Shown: piece by piece, positions 1 to 5,202 of the stretch
Layout of the letters: every line of letters begins with the position of its first letter
Position numbering within the stretch: position 1 is the stretch's first letter
Origin: Acidobacteriota bacterium
GTDB taxonomy: Bacteria > Acidobacteriota > Vicinamibacteria > Vicinamibacterales > Vicinamibacteraceae
Reading direction: 5' to 3'
Length of the DNA stretch: 5,202 nt
NCBI GenBank assembly: GCA_013695405.1
Contig: JACDAO010000406.1
Coordinates: 1-5,202, forward strand
Program-made: the position numbers and the translations under genes
The notes under the pieces: model-generated
Told to the model about the DNA's origin: nothing
The model's input: the letters and a program-made list of their open reading frames with translations, nothing else
Databases searched by the model: none

Positions 1-2
1 GT

Positions 3-743
3 CTACCGCCGCGGACCCTCGGCGAGGCGCCGCCGCGCCTCGGCCTTGAAGGCCTGGTCTTCCGGCCCCCAGTCCGGCGACGGCGGAGCGTCGAGGACGC
101 GCTGCAGGAAGTTGCGCCCCTGCGTGGAGTCGCCGGTGTCCAGGTAGACCTCAGCGAGGAAGTACATCGTCGCGGTCGATTCCGGGTCATGGCTCAGCGA
201 GCGTCGGAGGTGTTCGACCGCCTTGTCGGTGCTGCCGCCGAACAGGCCTGGCACCTTGTGATACCAGCGACCGAGCGCACGGTCGGCCGACCCGTTCAGA
301 TACGCAGGGTCGATCGCCAGCACCCGCTCCAGGGCGGTCTTGATCCGGGCTCGATACTTCAGCCCCTGTCGCAGGCCAAACGACTCAGCCAGCGCGCCCA
401 TGTTGGCGGCCAGCCAGAAGTGGCCCTCCGGGCGCGCCTCGTTGAGGCGGATCGCGTCGTCGGACGCCTGCACCCCAACCTCGAGCCAGGTCCGGCGGTC
501 CGGCTCGGGCCCGTGCGTGCCGAGGAAATACCCGGCGCGCGCCAGCTTCCACGCGCCGACGAAGTCCTGGGGCTCGCGACGGTGACGTGCCTGGTACGCC
601 TCGGCCGCTCGCCGCGCTGCCACGGGGTCGTCGCGGCGCGCGTAGAGCGCGTCAGCGGCGTCCGTGCTCTGCGCCAGCACACCTGCGTGGGTGGCCAGTA
701 GCCACAGGGCCGTAAGGTAGACTGACTTGATGCACACGCTCAT
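3..743 (-). CDS. Exported TPR protein, TRAP-transporter T-component (TatT)-like
   Basis: Complete 246-residue protein. Residues 1-24 look like a Sec signal peptide: a short start with Lys6, a hydrophobic stretch from about 8 to 23, and a VLA|QS cleavage site, so the mature protein should be periplasmic. It has no lipobox cysteine. The rest is helical and TPR-like. The segments [14 protein letters not shown] (103-116), [19 protein letters not shown] (153-171) and the helix pair from about 176 to 204 resemble, from memory, the TatT family, whose known member in Treponema pallidum is a trimeric TPR partner of a TRAP solute-binding protein. No TRAP transporter gene lies in this window, so a transport role is inference; it could be a general periplasmic TPR scaffold. 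The ATG at 743 is preferred because it begins the signal peptide and has GAGGA 8 bases upstream. The frame stays open to an ATG at 836, but that would put 31 polar residues before the signal peptide. Its first 14 bases overlap the start of folE on the other strand. Confidence 0.82.
   Translation of the reverse strand: MSVCIKSVYLTALWLLATHAGVLAQSTDAADALYARRDDPVAARRAAEAYQARHRREPQDFVGAWKLARAGYFLGTHGPEPDRRTWLEVGVQASDDAIRLNEARPEGHFWLAANMGALAESFGLRQGLKYRARIKTALERVLAIDPAYLNGSADRALGRWYHKVPGLFGGSTDKAVEHLRRSLSHDPESTATMYFLAEVYLDTGDSTQGRNFLQRVLDAPPSPDWGPEDQAFKAEARRRLAEGPRR
714..717 (+). promoter_or_regulatory. Weak Shine-Dalgarno for folE
   Basis: AAGG is the only purine-rich match before folE. It is 12 bases from the ATG at 730 and 9 bases from an in-frame TTG at 727 directly before it. 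The better spacing to the TTG leaves a one-residue uncertainty about the folE start. The site lies inside the signal-peptide codons of the opposite gene. Confidence 0.35.
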
Positions 744-1278
744 CCGTGAAGTCCTCGAGCAACTGGGAGAGGATCCTGGCCGGGAGGGACTGGTCAGGAC
801 GCCGGAACGGGTCGAGAAGTCACTGAAATTCCTCACGAGCGGTTACGCCGCTGACGTCGACGAGATCCTCAACGGCGCGCTGTTCGCGGTCGACTACAGC
901 GAGATGGTGATCGTCAAGGACATCGACTTCTACAGCCTGTGCGAGCACCACCTGCTGCCGTTCTTCGGCAAGTGCCACGTCGCGTACATCCCGCGCAACC
1001 AGGTGATCGGCCTGAGCAAGATTCCGCGGCTGGTCGACGTCTTCAGCCGGCGCCTGCAGGTGCAGGAGCGACTGACCAACGAGATCGCCGAGATCATCCG
1101 CGAGAAGGTCGACCCGCTCGGCGTCGGCGTGATCATGGAGGGGACGCACCTGTGCATGGCGATGCGTGGGGTCGAGAAGCAGAATGCCGCCACCGTGACC
1201 AGTGCCATGCTCGGCGCCTTCCGCAGCGATGCCCGTACCAGGGCCGAATTCCTGCAGCTCGCGCAGGCGAGCCGGTAG
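730..1278 (+). CDS. folE: GTP cyclohydrolase I (FolE, type IA)
   Basis: Cytoplasmic zinc enzyme that turns GTP into 7,8-dihydroneopterin triphosphate, the first step of tetrahydrofolate synthesis and also the entry to queuosine and other deazapurines. The 182-residue protein carries the family core. [21 protein letters not shown] (from residue 68) supplies zinc ligands Cys71 and His74, and [14 protein letters not shown] (139-152) supplies the third ligand, Cys142. The C-H-C spacing equals that of the E. coli enzyme (110, 113, 181). Ser96-Lys97, Gln112-Glu113, His140 and Arg146 fall where substrate-contacting or catalytic residues sit in E. coli. It is shorter than the E. coli protein (about 222 residues) only at the N-terminus; the catalytic domain looks whole. 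No other folate gene is in view. It starts inside the opposite-strand TatT-like gene and ends 9 bases from the convergent Lon-domain gene. An in-frame TTG at 727 is an alternative start. Confidence 0.97.
   Translation: MHTLIREVLEQLGEDPGREGLVRTPERVEKSLKFLTSGYAADVDEILNGALFAVDYSEMVIVKDIDFYSLCEHHLLPFFGKCHVAYIPRNQVIGLSKIPRLVDVFSRRLQVQERLTNEIAEIIREKVDPLGVGVIMEGTHLCMAMRGVEKQNAATVTSAMLGAFRSDARTRAEFLQLAQASR
752..756 (-). promoter_or_regulatory. Shine-Dalgarno for the TatT-like gene, inside folE
   Basis: On the minus strand GAGGA lies 8 bases before the ATG at 743. This is a good match in sequence and spacing and decides the start in favour of 743 over 836. It lies within the folE coding sequence. Confidence 0.55.
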
Positions 1279-1287
1279 TGGCCTGCC

Positions 1288-1911
1288 TCAGTGCACGCTG
1301 CCGCCGCCGCCGTGCTCGATCAGCCGCCGTTCGAGCAGCGGCAGCAGCGCGTGCCCGCGCGTGAGCACGGTCGGCTTTTCGAGCAGGGCCATCTTCTCGA
1401 GCACCGGCACGTCGAGCGCCTGACTGATGGCGTTGACCAGGGCCTGATCGCTGAGGCGCGGCGGCATCTGCACCTCGCCGCGGGTCAGTGCCGGCAGCAA
1501 CAGTGCCTCGATCTGCCGCCGCACCGTCGTCAGCGCCGCCAGATCGCCGGTTGCATCTGGCTCCGCGAGCCAACGCACGCGGGCGATGCGATACGAGGTG
1601 CCGTCGTCGACCTCGGCCGCGACCTCGAAACGCGCCACACCCTGCAACACGATGTTGAAGCGGCCGTCCTCGAGCGCTTCGTGATGGACGATGGTGCCGG
1701 CGCAGCCGGTCGTGTAGATCGGCGGTGTCGCGCCTGGCGCGCCCTGCCAGCCGTCGCGCAGCACGGTCATGCCGATCAGCTTGTTGCCGTCGAGCGCGTG
1801 CCGGGTCAACGCTCGGTAGCACTGCTCGAAGATGTGCAGCGGCAGGTAGACGTCGGGAAACAACACCGCGTCGGGCAACGGGAACAGCGGCAGCCGATCG
1901 GGAAGGGTCAT
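1288..1911 (-). CDS. Stand-alone Lon substrate-binding (LON N-terminal) domain protein
   Basis: A 207-residue soluble protein that matches the N-terminal substrate-binding domain of Lon protease in full. It has the opening LPLFPLPDAVLFPDVYLPLH (7-26), the central barrel segment GCAGTIVHHEALEDGRFNIV (69-88) continuing into VLQGVARFEV (88-97), and a helical second half (about 120-200) with an LLE-rich end. There is no AAA+ module and no Ser-Lys protease domain, so it cannot degrade protein by itself. Such orphan LON-domain proteins are widespread in bacteria and their role is mostly unknown; binding of unfolded or specific proteins is the usual inference. It is the last gene of the ATPase-VWA operon, 28 bases after the VWA stop. 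No clear Shine-Dalgarno precedes the ATG, which fits translation carried over from upstream. The protein ends in a GGGG run before Ser-Val-His. Confidence 0.92.
   Translation of the reverse strand: MTLPDRLPLFPLPDAVLFPDVYLPLHIFEQCYRALTRHALDGNKLIGMTVLRDGWQGAPGATPPIYTTGCAGTIVHHEALEDGRFNIVLQGVARFEVAAEVDDGTSYRIARVRWLAEPDATGDLAALTTVRRQIEALLLPALTRGEVQMPPRLSDQALVNAISQALDVPVLEKMALLEKPTVLTRGHALLPLLERRLIEHGGGGSVH
1297..1345. other. Long inverted repeat at the convergent gene ends
   Basis: GCTGCCGC (1297-1304) is a perfect inverse of GCGGCAGC (1338-1345), and directly inside the right arm TCGAGCA (1331-1337) is the perfect inverse of TGCTCGA (1313-1319). Together they can form about 15 base pairs with an 8-base bulge on one side and an 11-base loop. 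It lies 18 bases past the folE stop and inside the last codons of the Lon-domain gene. There is no T-run on either side, so it is not a classical intrinsic terminator. It may slow or end transcription from either direction, or be a by-product of Leu/Glu/Arg/Gly codons. Confidence 0.35.
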
Positions 1912-1939
1912 GGTCGTGGCGGGGCGACCCGCGACTCGT
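1912..1939 (-). other. Spacer between VWA and LON-domain genes
   Basis: A 28-base spacer. It contains GGTCG (1912-1916) and its inverse CGACC (1925-1929), a possible 5-bp hairpin directly before the LON-domain start codon on the transcript. I see no promoter or ribosome-binding site here, which supports co-transcription with the VWA gene. Confidence 0.3.
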
Positions 1940-1944
1940 TCAGT
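1933..1944 (+). repeat. 12-bp direct repeat, copy 1
   Basis: GACTCGTTCAGT occurs here, across the VWA stop codon and the spacer after it, and again exactly at 4758-4769 in the divergent promoter region. The identity ends sharply at both sides. The function is unknown and chance is possible. Confidence 0.3.
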
Positions 1945-3184
1945 GTACCGTCCGGGTCTTCTTGTCCATGTAGTCGGTCAGCACGTACTGCCCGAGAGTC
2001 ATCGGCGTGGTGAAGTAGGCCTTGCCGTGGCAGATCTGCGCCACCCGCCGGACGAACGCCATCAGCTCCTGGTCGCGCGCCAGCATGAAGGTGTTGATCA
2101 TGATCCCCGCCTTGCGGCAGGCCGCCACCTCCGCAAACGTCTCGGAGACGATGTAGGGGTCGAGGCCGAACGCGTTGCGGTAGATCTGGCCGTCGGGACG
2201 AGTCAACGCTGACGGCTTGCCGTCGGTGATCATGACGATCTGGCGCATGTCCTTGCGCTGCCGTTCGAGGATCCGCCGCGCCAGTCGCAGGCCTTCACGG
2301 GTATTGGTGTAGTACGGGCCGACCCGGACGCGTGCCAGATGCTGGATTGGTACTTCCTCGGCCGAGTCGTGGAACAGCACCGCGTTGAGGGCGTCGCCAG
2401 GGTACTGATGCCGGATCAGGTTGGCCAGCGCCAGCGCCACCCGCTTGGCCGGCGTGAAGCGATCCTCGCCGTACAGGATCATGCTGTGGCTGCAGTCGAG
2501 CATCACCACGGTCGCGCAGGAGCTCTGGTACTCGCCCTGGGCGACGTGCAGGTCCTGGTAATCGACGTCGAGTCCCTGGCCAGGCGCCGGCAGGCCGTGC
2601 CGGCCGATCGCGCTGAGCAGAGTCGCGCTCGGGTCGAGATTCATCGTGTCGCCGAATTCGTACGGCTTGGCCGCCCCGCCGGCGTCGATCCCGGTGGCCA
2701 GGTCGCGGGTGTCGTGGCGACCGGCACTGCTTCGGCCCAGCGAGCCGAGCAGGTCGCGCAAGGCGCGGTATCCAAGGAAGTCGATGCCCTTGTCGGTGAC
2801 TTCGAAGGTCACCGGCGGGATGTCACGCCCTTCGCCTGAGCCATTGAGCGGCCCTTGTTCCGGCTGCGGCGCCAGGTAGCCCTGCTGGCCCATGCGATCG
2901 ATCAGCTTGTCGAGCAGTTGCTCCAGGCCCGAGGCGCTGTCGCCGTCGGCCGGCTCGCCGAGCAGGCGCTCGAGCTGGTCTTCCGACAGCAGCGTGCCAT
3001 TGAGCAACGCGTCGAGAATTGCGTCCTGCAATTGCTGGCGCGTGTGTCCCCTGGCGCTCGGATCCGGCTCGTATGGGTTCTCGAAGCCACTCGAGAGCAG
3101 CATATCGGACAGCTTGGACAGCAACTGTTCGAGGTCGATGCCTTCGAGGTCGTCGGGAATGTACTTGGTGTACTTGTAGCGCAT
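1940..3184 (-). CDS. VWA-domain protein with intact MIDAS, partner of the ChlI-like ATPase
   Basis: A 414-residue cytoplasmic protein with no signal peptide or membrane segment. The C-terminal half is a von Willebrand factor A domain (about 224-400) with a complete MIDAS metal site: DCSHS (230-234), a threonine in YYTNT (291-295), and Asp321 in TDGKPS (320-325). The N-terminal part (1-105) is acidic and helical with several Leu-rich helices. The middle (about 125-195) has [12 protein letters not shown], which looks like a small winged-helix segment, then [20 protein letters not shown], which I recall from uncharacterised VWA proteins of the COG4867 kind. It follows the AAA+ gene by 11 bases with no promoter between, so the two are surely co-transcribed. 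By analogy with BchD, ViaA, NorD and CoxE it should bind the ATPase ring and present a substrate through the MIDAS ion. The substrate is not shown by the sequence. No strong Shine-Dalgarno is visible. Confidence 0.92.
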   Translation of the reverse strand: MRYKYTKYIPDDLEGIDLEQLLSKLSDMLLSSGFENPYEPDPSARGHTRQQLQDAILDALLNGTLLSEDQLERLLGEPADGDSASGLEQLLDKLIDRMGQQGYLAPQPEQGPLNGSGEGRDIPPVTFEVTDKGIDFLGYRALRDLLGSLGRSSAGRHDTRDLATGIDAGGAAKPYEFGDTMNLDPSATLLSAIGRHGLPAPGQGLDVDYQDLHVAQGEYQSSCATVVMLDCSHSMILYGEDRFTPAKRVALALANLIRHQYPGDALNAVLFHDSAEEVPIQHLARVRVGPYYTNTREGLRLARRILERQRKDMRQIVMITDGKPSALTRPDGQIYRNAFGLDPYIVSETFAEVAACRKAGIMINTFMLARDQELMAFVRRVAQICHGKAYFTTPMTLGQYVLTDYMDKKTRTVH

Positions 3185-3195
3185 GGCGAGTTGGC

Positions 3196-4719
3196 TCAGT
3201 TGTAGCGTCCGCCTCCGCCAAAGCTGCTGTCATCGTCATCGTCGCGGCCCTGACGCTCGCGGCGACGCTCGGCCTTGCCGCTACCGCGTCGTACCGGCTC
3301 GTCGGTGGCGACGAAGGCGCCGGCGTCGCTGCGGCTGATCTTCTTCTGGGCGTGCATGCCCTCGAGCACGAAGTCGACCGCCGAGGCCAGCAGCGGCGCC
3401 GGGGCGTCTTCGGGCACGCCGAGGTGGTCGGTGAGGTCGGTCAGGCCGAGCACCTTCCTGGCACCGTCGAGCAGCGCCCGCGCCGAGGCCGTGTCCTCGA
3501 GCTGCAGTGAGCCGCCCATGTCGAACCACTCGAGCACTTGGCGCAGCTTGACCTGCCCCATGTGGGTCTCGAACACCTGCCCGACCGCCGACCGGATGAT
3601 GTCGGCCGCGACCTGCGCCGCGCCCTTCAGCTCGCCTTCGTACTCGAGCTCGAGCTTGCCGGTGATCGACGGCAGAGCCGCGAACAGATCCGAGACCCGT
3701 GGCACGGCCAGCGATTCGTCGTTCAGCACGGCGCGACGCTCGGCATTGGAGACGACGTTCTCGAGCAGCGTAATCGGCAGGCGCTGGCTGACGCCGGAGC
3801 GATTGTCGACCTTGGCGTCCTTGCGGGCCTGGAAGGCGACCTCCTCGACCACGTCGCGGATGTAACGCGGCACTTCGATCGAGGGGCCGTGCGCGCCGGT
3901 GCGCGCCGTCCACGCTTCCTGCTCGGTGATCGCCACGCCTTCGTCGCGGGTCGCCGGGTAGTGGGTGCGAATCTCCGAGCCGATGCGGTCCTTGAGCGGC
4001 GTGATGATCTTGCCGCGCGCGGTGTAGTCCTCGGGGTTGGCGCTGAACACCAGCAGGATGTCCAGTGGCAGCCGCACCGGAAAGCCCTTAATCTGGACGT
4101 CGCCTTCCTGCAGGATGTTGAACAGCCCGACCTGGATCCGGCCTGCCAGATCCGGCAGCTCGTTGATCGCGAAGATGCCACGGTTGGCACGCGGCACCAG
4201 GCCGTAGTGCATCGTGAACTCGTCGCCCAGCGCCAGCCCGGCGCGCGCCGCCTTGATCGGATCGATGTCGCCGATCATGTCGGCAATCGTCACGTCAGGC
4301 GTTGCCAGCTTCTCGACGTAGCGCGCCTCACGCGGCAGCCACCCGATCGACAGATCGTCACCGGCCTCGGCGACTTGCTGGCGGCCGAACGGGCTCAGCG
4401 GCGCCAGTGGGTCGTCGTTGATTTCGGACCCCGGGATGATCGGGATCTCGTCGTCGAGCAGCGAGGTCAGCGCCCGCAGCAGCCGGCTCTTGGCCTGGCC
4501 GCGCAAGCCGAGCAGGATGAAATGGTGCCTGGCGAGGATGGCGTTGACCACTTGCGGCACGACGGTCTCGTCGTAGCCGAGCACGCCTGGAAACAGCGGG
4601 ACGCCGGACTTCAGGCGCGCCAGCAGGTTGTCGCGGAGTTCAGCGCGCACGGGGCGTCGAGCGACGCGCCCGGCCGCCACCTCCCGCTTGAGCATGCCAA
4701 GCGTTGTCGGTCGGGACAT
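3196..4719 (-). CDS. ChlI/MoxR-type AAA+ ATPase (magnesium chelatase I-like)
   Basis: A 507-residue cytoplasmic ATPase that likely forms a ring and works with the VWA protein encoded next. Visible motifs are Walker A GLRGQAKS (71-78), Walker B GIFAINE (181-187), sensor 1 in FSANPED (225-231, Asn228), an arginine-finger candidate in LKDRIG (Arg245), and sensor 2 in GVSQRLP (309-315, Arg313). The stretch RIQVGLFNILQEGDVQIKGF (194-213) is the ChlI/MoxR-style insert near the pore. The Walker B Asp is Asn186, while the catalytic Glu187 is kept. A helical C-terminal part (about 320-460) is followed by a charged tail: Arg/Lys-rich at 477-492, then five Asp (493-497) and Gly-rich to the end. It is not a chlorophyll gene as far as the context shows, since no BchH/BchD-type partners are present. 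It is the first gene of the operon. The ATG at 4719 follows six C residues and has no Shine-Dalgarno, but an extended -10 lies just upstream. Confidence 0.93.
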   Translation of the reverse strand: MSRPTTLGMLKREVAAGRVARRPVRAELRDNLLARLKSGVPLFPGVLGYDETVVPQVVNAILARHHFILLGLRGQAKSRLLRALTSLLDDEIPIIPGSEINDDPLAPLSPFGRQQVAEAGDDLSIGWLPREARYVEKLATPDVTIADMIGDIDPIKAARAGLALGDEFTMHYGLVPRANRGIFAINELPDLAGRIQVGLFNILQEGDVQIKGFPVRLPLDILLVFSANPEDYTARGKIITPLKDRIGSEIRTHYPATRDEGVAITEQEAWTARTGAHGPSIEVPRYIRDVVEEVAFQARKDAKVDNRSGVSQRLPITLLENVVSNAERRAVLNDESLAVPRVSDLFAALPSITGKLELEYEGELKGAAQVAADIIRSAVGQVFETHMGQVKLRQVLEWFDMGGSLQLEDTASARALLDGARKVLGLTDLTDHLGVPEDAPAPLLASAVDFVLEGMHAQKKISRSDAGAFVATDEPVRRGSGKAERRRERQGRDDDDDSSFGGGGRYN

Positions 4720-4732
4720 GGGGGGATAGTAT
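4704..4732 (+). promoter_or_regulatory. Candidate promoter of the phosphodiesterase gene
   Basis: TTGTCG (4704-4709, four of six matches to the -35 consensus) and TAGTAT (4727-4732) are separated by exactly 17 bases on the plus strand. The start would be near 4739, giving a leader of about 50 bases. The -35 lies inside the ATPase coding region, and the -10 uses nearly the same bases as the opposite promoter. Confidence 0.35.
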
Positions 4733-4734
4733 CA
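4726..4734 (-). promoter_or_regulatory. Candidate extended -10 promoter of the ATPase-VWA-LON operon
   Basis: On the minus strand TGATACTAT combines a TGn extension with a TANNNT-type -10 hexamer (4731-4726). The hexamer ends 6 bases before the ATG, so transcription would begin at or next to the start codon and give a leaderless mRNA. That fits the missing Shine-Dalgarno. There is no good -35, as is usual for extended -10 promoters. This is a prediction by eye. Confidence 0.4.
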
Positions 4735-4769
4735 GTTCCGAATCACTGAGCCGGGATGACTCGTTCAGT
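4732..4769. promoter_or_regulatory. Three TCAGT/ACTGA half-sites in the divergent spacer
   Basis: TCAGT (4732-4736) and ACTGA (4745-4749) form an inverted pair with 8 bases between. A third copy, TCAGT, lies at 4765-4769. They sit next to and downstream of the two predicted -10 elements, where a repressor could block both genes. No known operator is recognised. Confidence 0.2.
4758..4769 (+). repeat. 12-bp direct repeat, copy 2
   Basis: An exact second copy of GACTCGTTCAGT (first at 1933-1944). It lies in the intergenic region before the phosphodiesterase gene. Confidence 0.3.
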
Positions 4770-4789
4770 AGGACTCCGTCACGCATTGC

Positions 4790-5202
4790 ATGGTTGCCCC
4801 GATCTTCGCCTCGACCGCGCCTGGCGTGCTGTCGCTCGTCACGCCACTGGTCTTCGCGCACCGCGGCGGCGCGGCCTTGCGCCCCGAGAACACCGTGCTG
4901 GCCTTCGATCACGGCCTGGCCTGCGGTGCGGACGGGATCGAGTGTGACGTCCGGTTGTCACGCGACGGTGAGGTGATGGTGCATCACGACGCGACGATGG
5001 AGCGGACCACCAACGGCATTGGCGTGCTGTCCGATTACAGCGCCGCGGCACTGGCCCGGCTGGATGCCGGCTTCCATTTCCGCGGTCTCGACGGTGAGCG
5101 CTACCGCGACCGCGGCTGCGCCATCCCGACCTTGCGAGACGTGCTCGCCCGGTACCCGCGCATTCCGATCATCATCGAGTTGAAGGGCACCGATCCGGCG
5201 GT
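4790..5202 (+). CDS. Glycerophosphodiester phosphodiesterase, 5' part (GDPD/UgpQ-like)
   Basis: The gene runs off the window end; 137 codons are visible. The enzyme family hydrolyses glycerophosphodiesters to sn-glycerol 3-phosphate and an alcohol, recycling phospholipid head groups. The active-site set is clear: HRGG (24-27) with His24 and Arg25, PEN (32-34), the metal-binding Glu51 and Asp53 in GIECDVRLS (49-57), the second catalytic His66 in VHHD (64-67), IPTLRDVL (112-119), and Glu130 and Lys132 in IELKG (129-133). There is no signal peptide or lipobox, so it should act in the cytoplasm like UgpQ rather than in the periplasm like GlpQ. The ATG at 4790 is the only ATG after the in-frame stop at 4769, but its best purine-rich match (AGGA, 4770-4773) is 16 bases away, which is too far. 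A GTG at 4826 would also give a protein with the whole catalytic domain. The gene diverges from the ATPase operon. Confidence 0.93.
   Translation, partial: MVAPIFASTAPGVLSLVTPLVFAHRGGAALRPENTVLAFDHGLACGADGIECDVRLSRDGEVMVHHDATMERTTNGIGVLSDYSAAALARLDAGFHFRGLDGERYRDRGCAIPTLRDVLARYPRIPIIIELKGTDPA

Noticed and set aside
189..701. A 170-codon plus-strand open frame before folE
   Set aside because: Lies opposite the TatT-like gene, whose signal peptide and TPR family segments are convincing. No domain is seen in the plus-strand frame.
691..705. GTGGC-N5-GCCAC inverted repeat just before folE, as an operator
   Set aside because: Only 5 bp per arm, inside signal-peptide codons of the opposite gene. 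Such dyads are common in GC-rich DNA.
744..836. N-terminal extension of the TatT-like protein to an ATG at 836
   Set aside because: It would bury the signal peptide behind 31 polar Ser/Arg-rich residues, and the internal ATG has a better ribosome-binding site.
1291..2013. A 240-codon plus-strand open frame opposite the LON-domain gene
   Set aside because: Antisense shadow with biased Arg/Gln composition. The minus-strand frame shows the full LON domain.
1380..3780. Many copies of CTCGAGCA/CTCGAGCAG-like sequence as a dispersed repeat
   Set aside because: They lie in coding sequence and are explained by frequent Leu-Glu or Val-Leu-Glu codons in preferred form (CTGCTCGAG and similar).
3196..4719. 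ATPase as a true magnesium chelatase subunit for chlorophyll synthesis
   Set aside because: No chelatase H-subunit or other pigment gene is in the window. The partner lacks the N-terminal AAA module of BchD, and ChlI-like ATPases with VWA partners are common in non-photosynthetic bacteria.
3538..4749. A 403-codon open frame on the plus strand opposite the ATPase gene
   Set aside because: It is antisense to a gene with unmistakable AAA+ motifs. High GC with G/C at third positions keeps antisense frames open. Its translation is rich in Arg, Asp, Gln and His and matches no family I know.
1..5202. Defence island, prophage, transposon or CRISPR content
   Set aside because: No transposase, integrase, cas gene, regular repeat array, toxin-antitoxin pair or sharp composition change was seen. 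The genes are housekeeping or widespread families.

Overview
This is a GC-rich, gene-dense bacterial chromosomal window with five complete genes and the 5' part of a sixth. There are no RNA genes, insertion sequences, CRISPR arrays or phage genes that I can see. The high GC, the short gaps and this mix of families (TatT-like TPR protein, ChlI-like ATPase with a VWA partner) would suit a soil bacterium such as an acidobacterium or a deltaproteobacterium-like lineage. That placement is a guess from gene style, not something the sequence proves.

Left part (3-1278): an exported TPR protein of the TRAP-transporter T-component (TatT) type is on the minus strand. It diverges from folE (GTP cyclohydrolase I) on the plus strand. 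The two reading frames overlap head to head by 14 bases, so each gene's ribosome-binding or promoter sequence must sit inside the other gene's coding region. folE then ends only 9 bases from the convergent end of the next minus-strand gene. A long inverted repeat lies just past the folE stop, inside that neighbour.

Central part (1288-4719, minus strand): a compact three-gene operon read from right to left. It encodes a ChlI/MoxR-type AAA+ ATPase, then (11-base gap) a von Willebrand factor A protein with a full MIDAS metal site, then (28-base gap) a stand-alone Lon substrate-binding-domain protein. AAA+/VWA pairs of this kind (RavA-ViaA, BchI-BchD, NorQ-NorD, CoxD-CoxE) act as chaperones or metal-insertion machines. 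A Lon N-domain protein as third gene suggests a protein-remodelling or quality-control role, but the substrate cannot be read from this window. This is the most promising part of the window.

Right part (4720-5202): a 70-base divergent spacer holds what looks like a back-to-back promoter. One 7-bp AT-rich core gives a -10 element on each strand, with an extended -10 that would make the ATPase mRNA leaderless. Beyond it, a cytoplasmic glycerophosphodiester phosphodiesterase starts on the plus strand and runs off the window end. Every stretch longer than 300 bases is covered by a gene.
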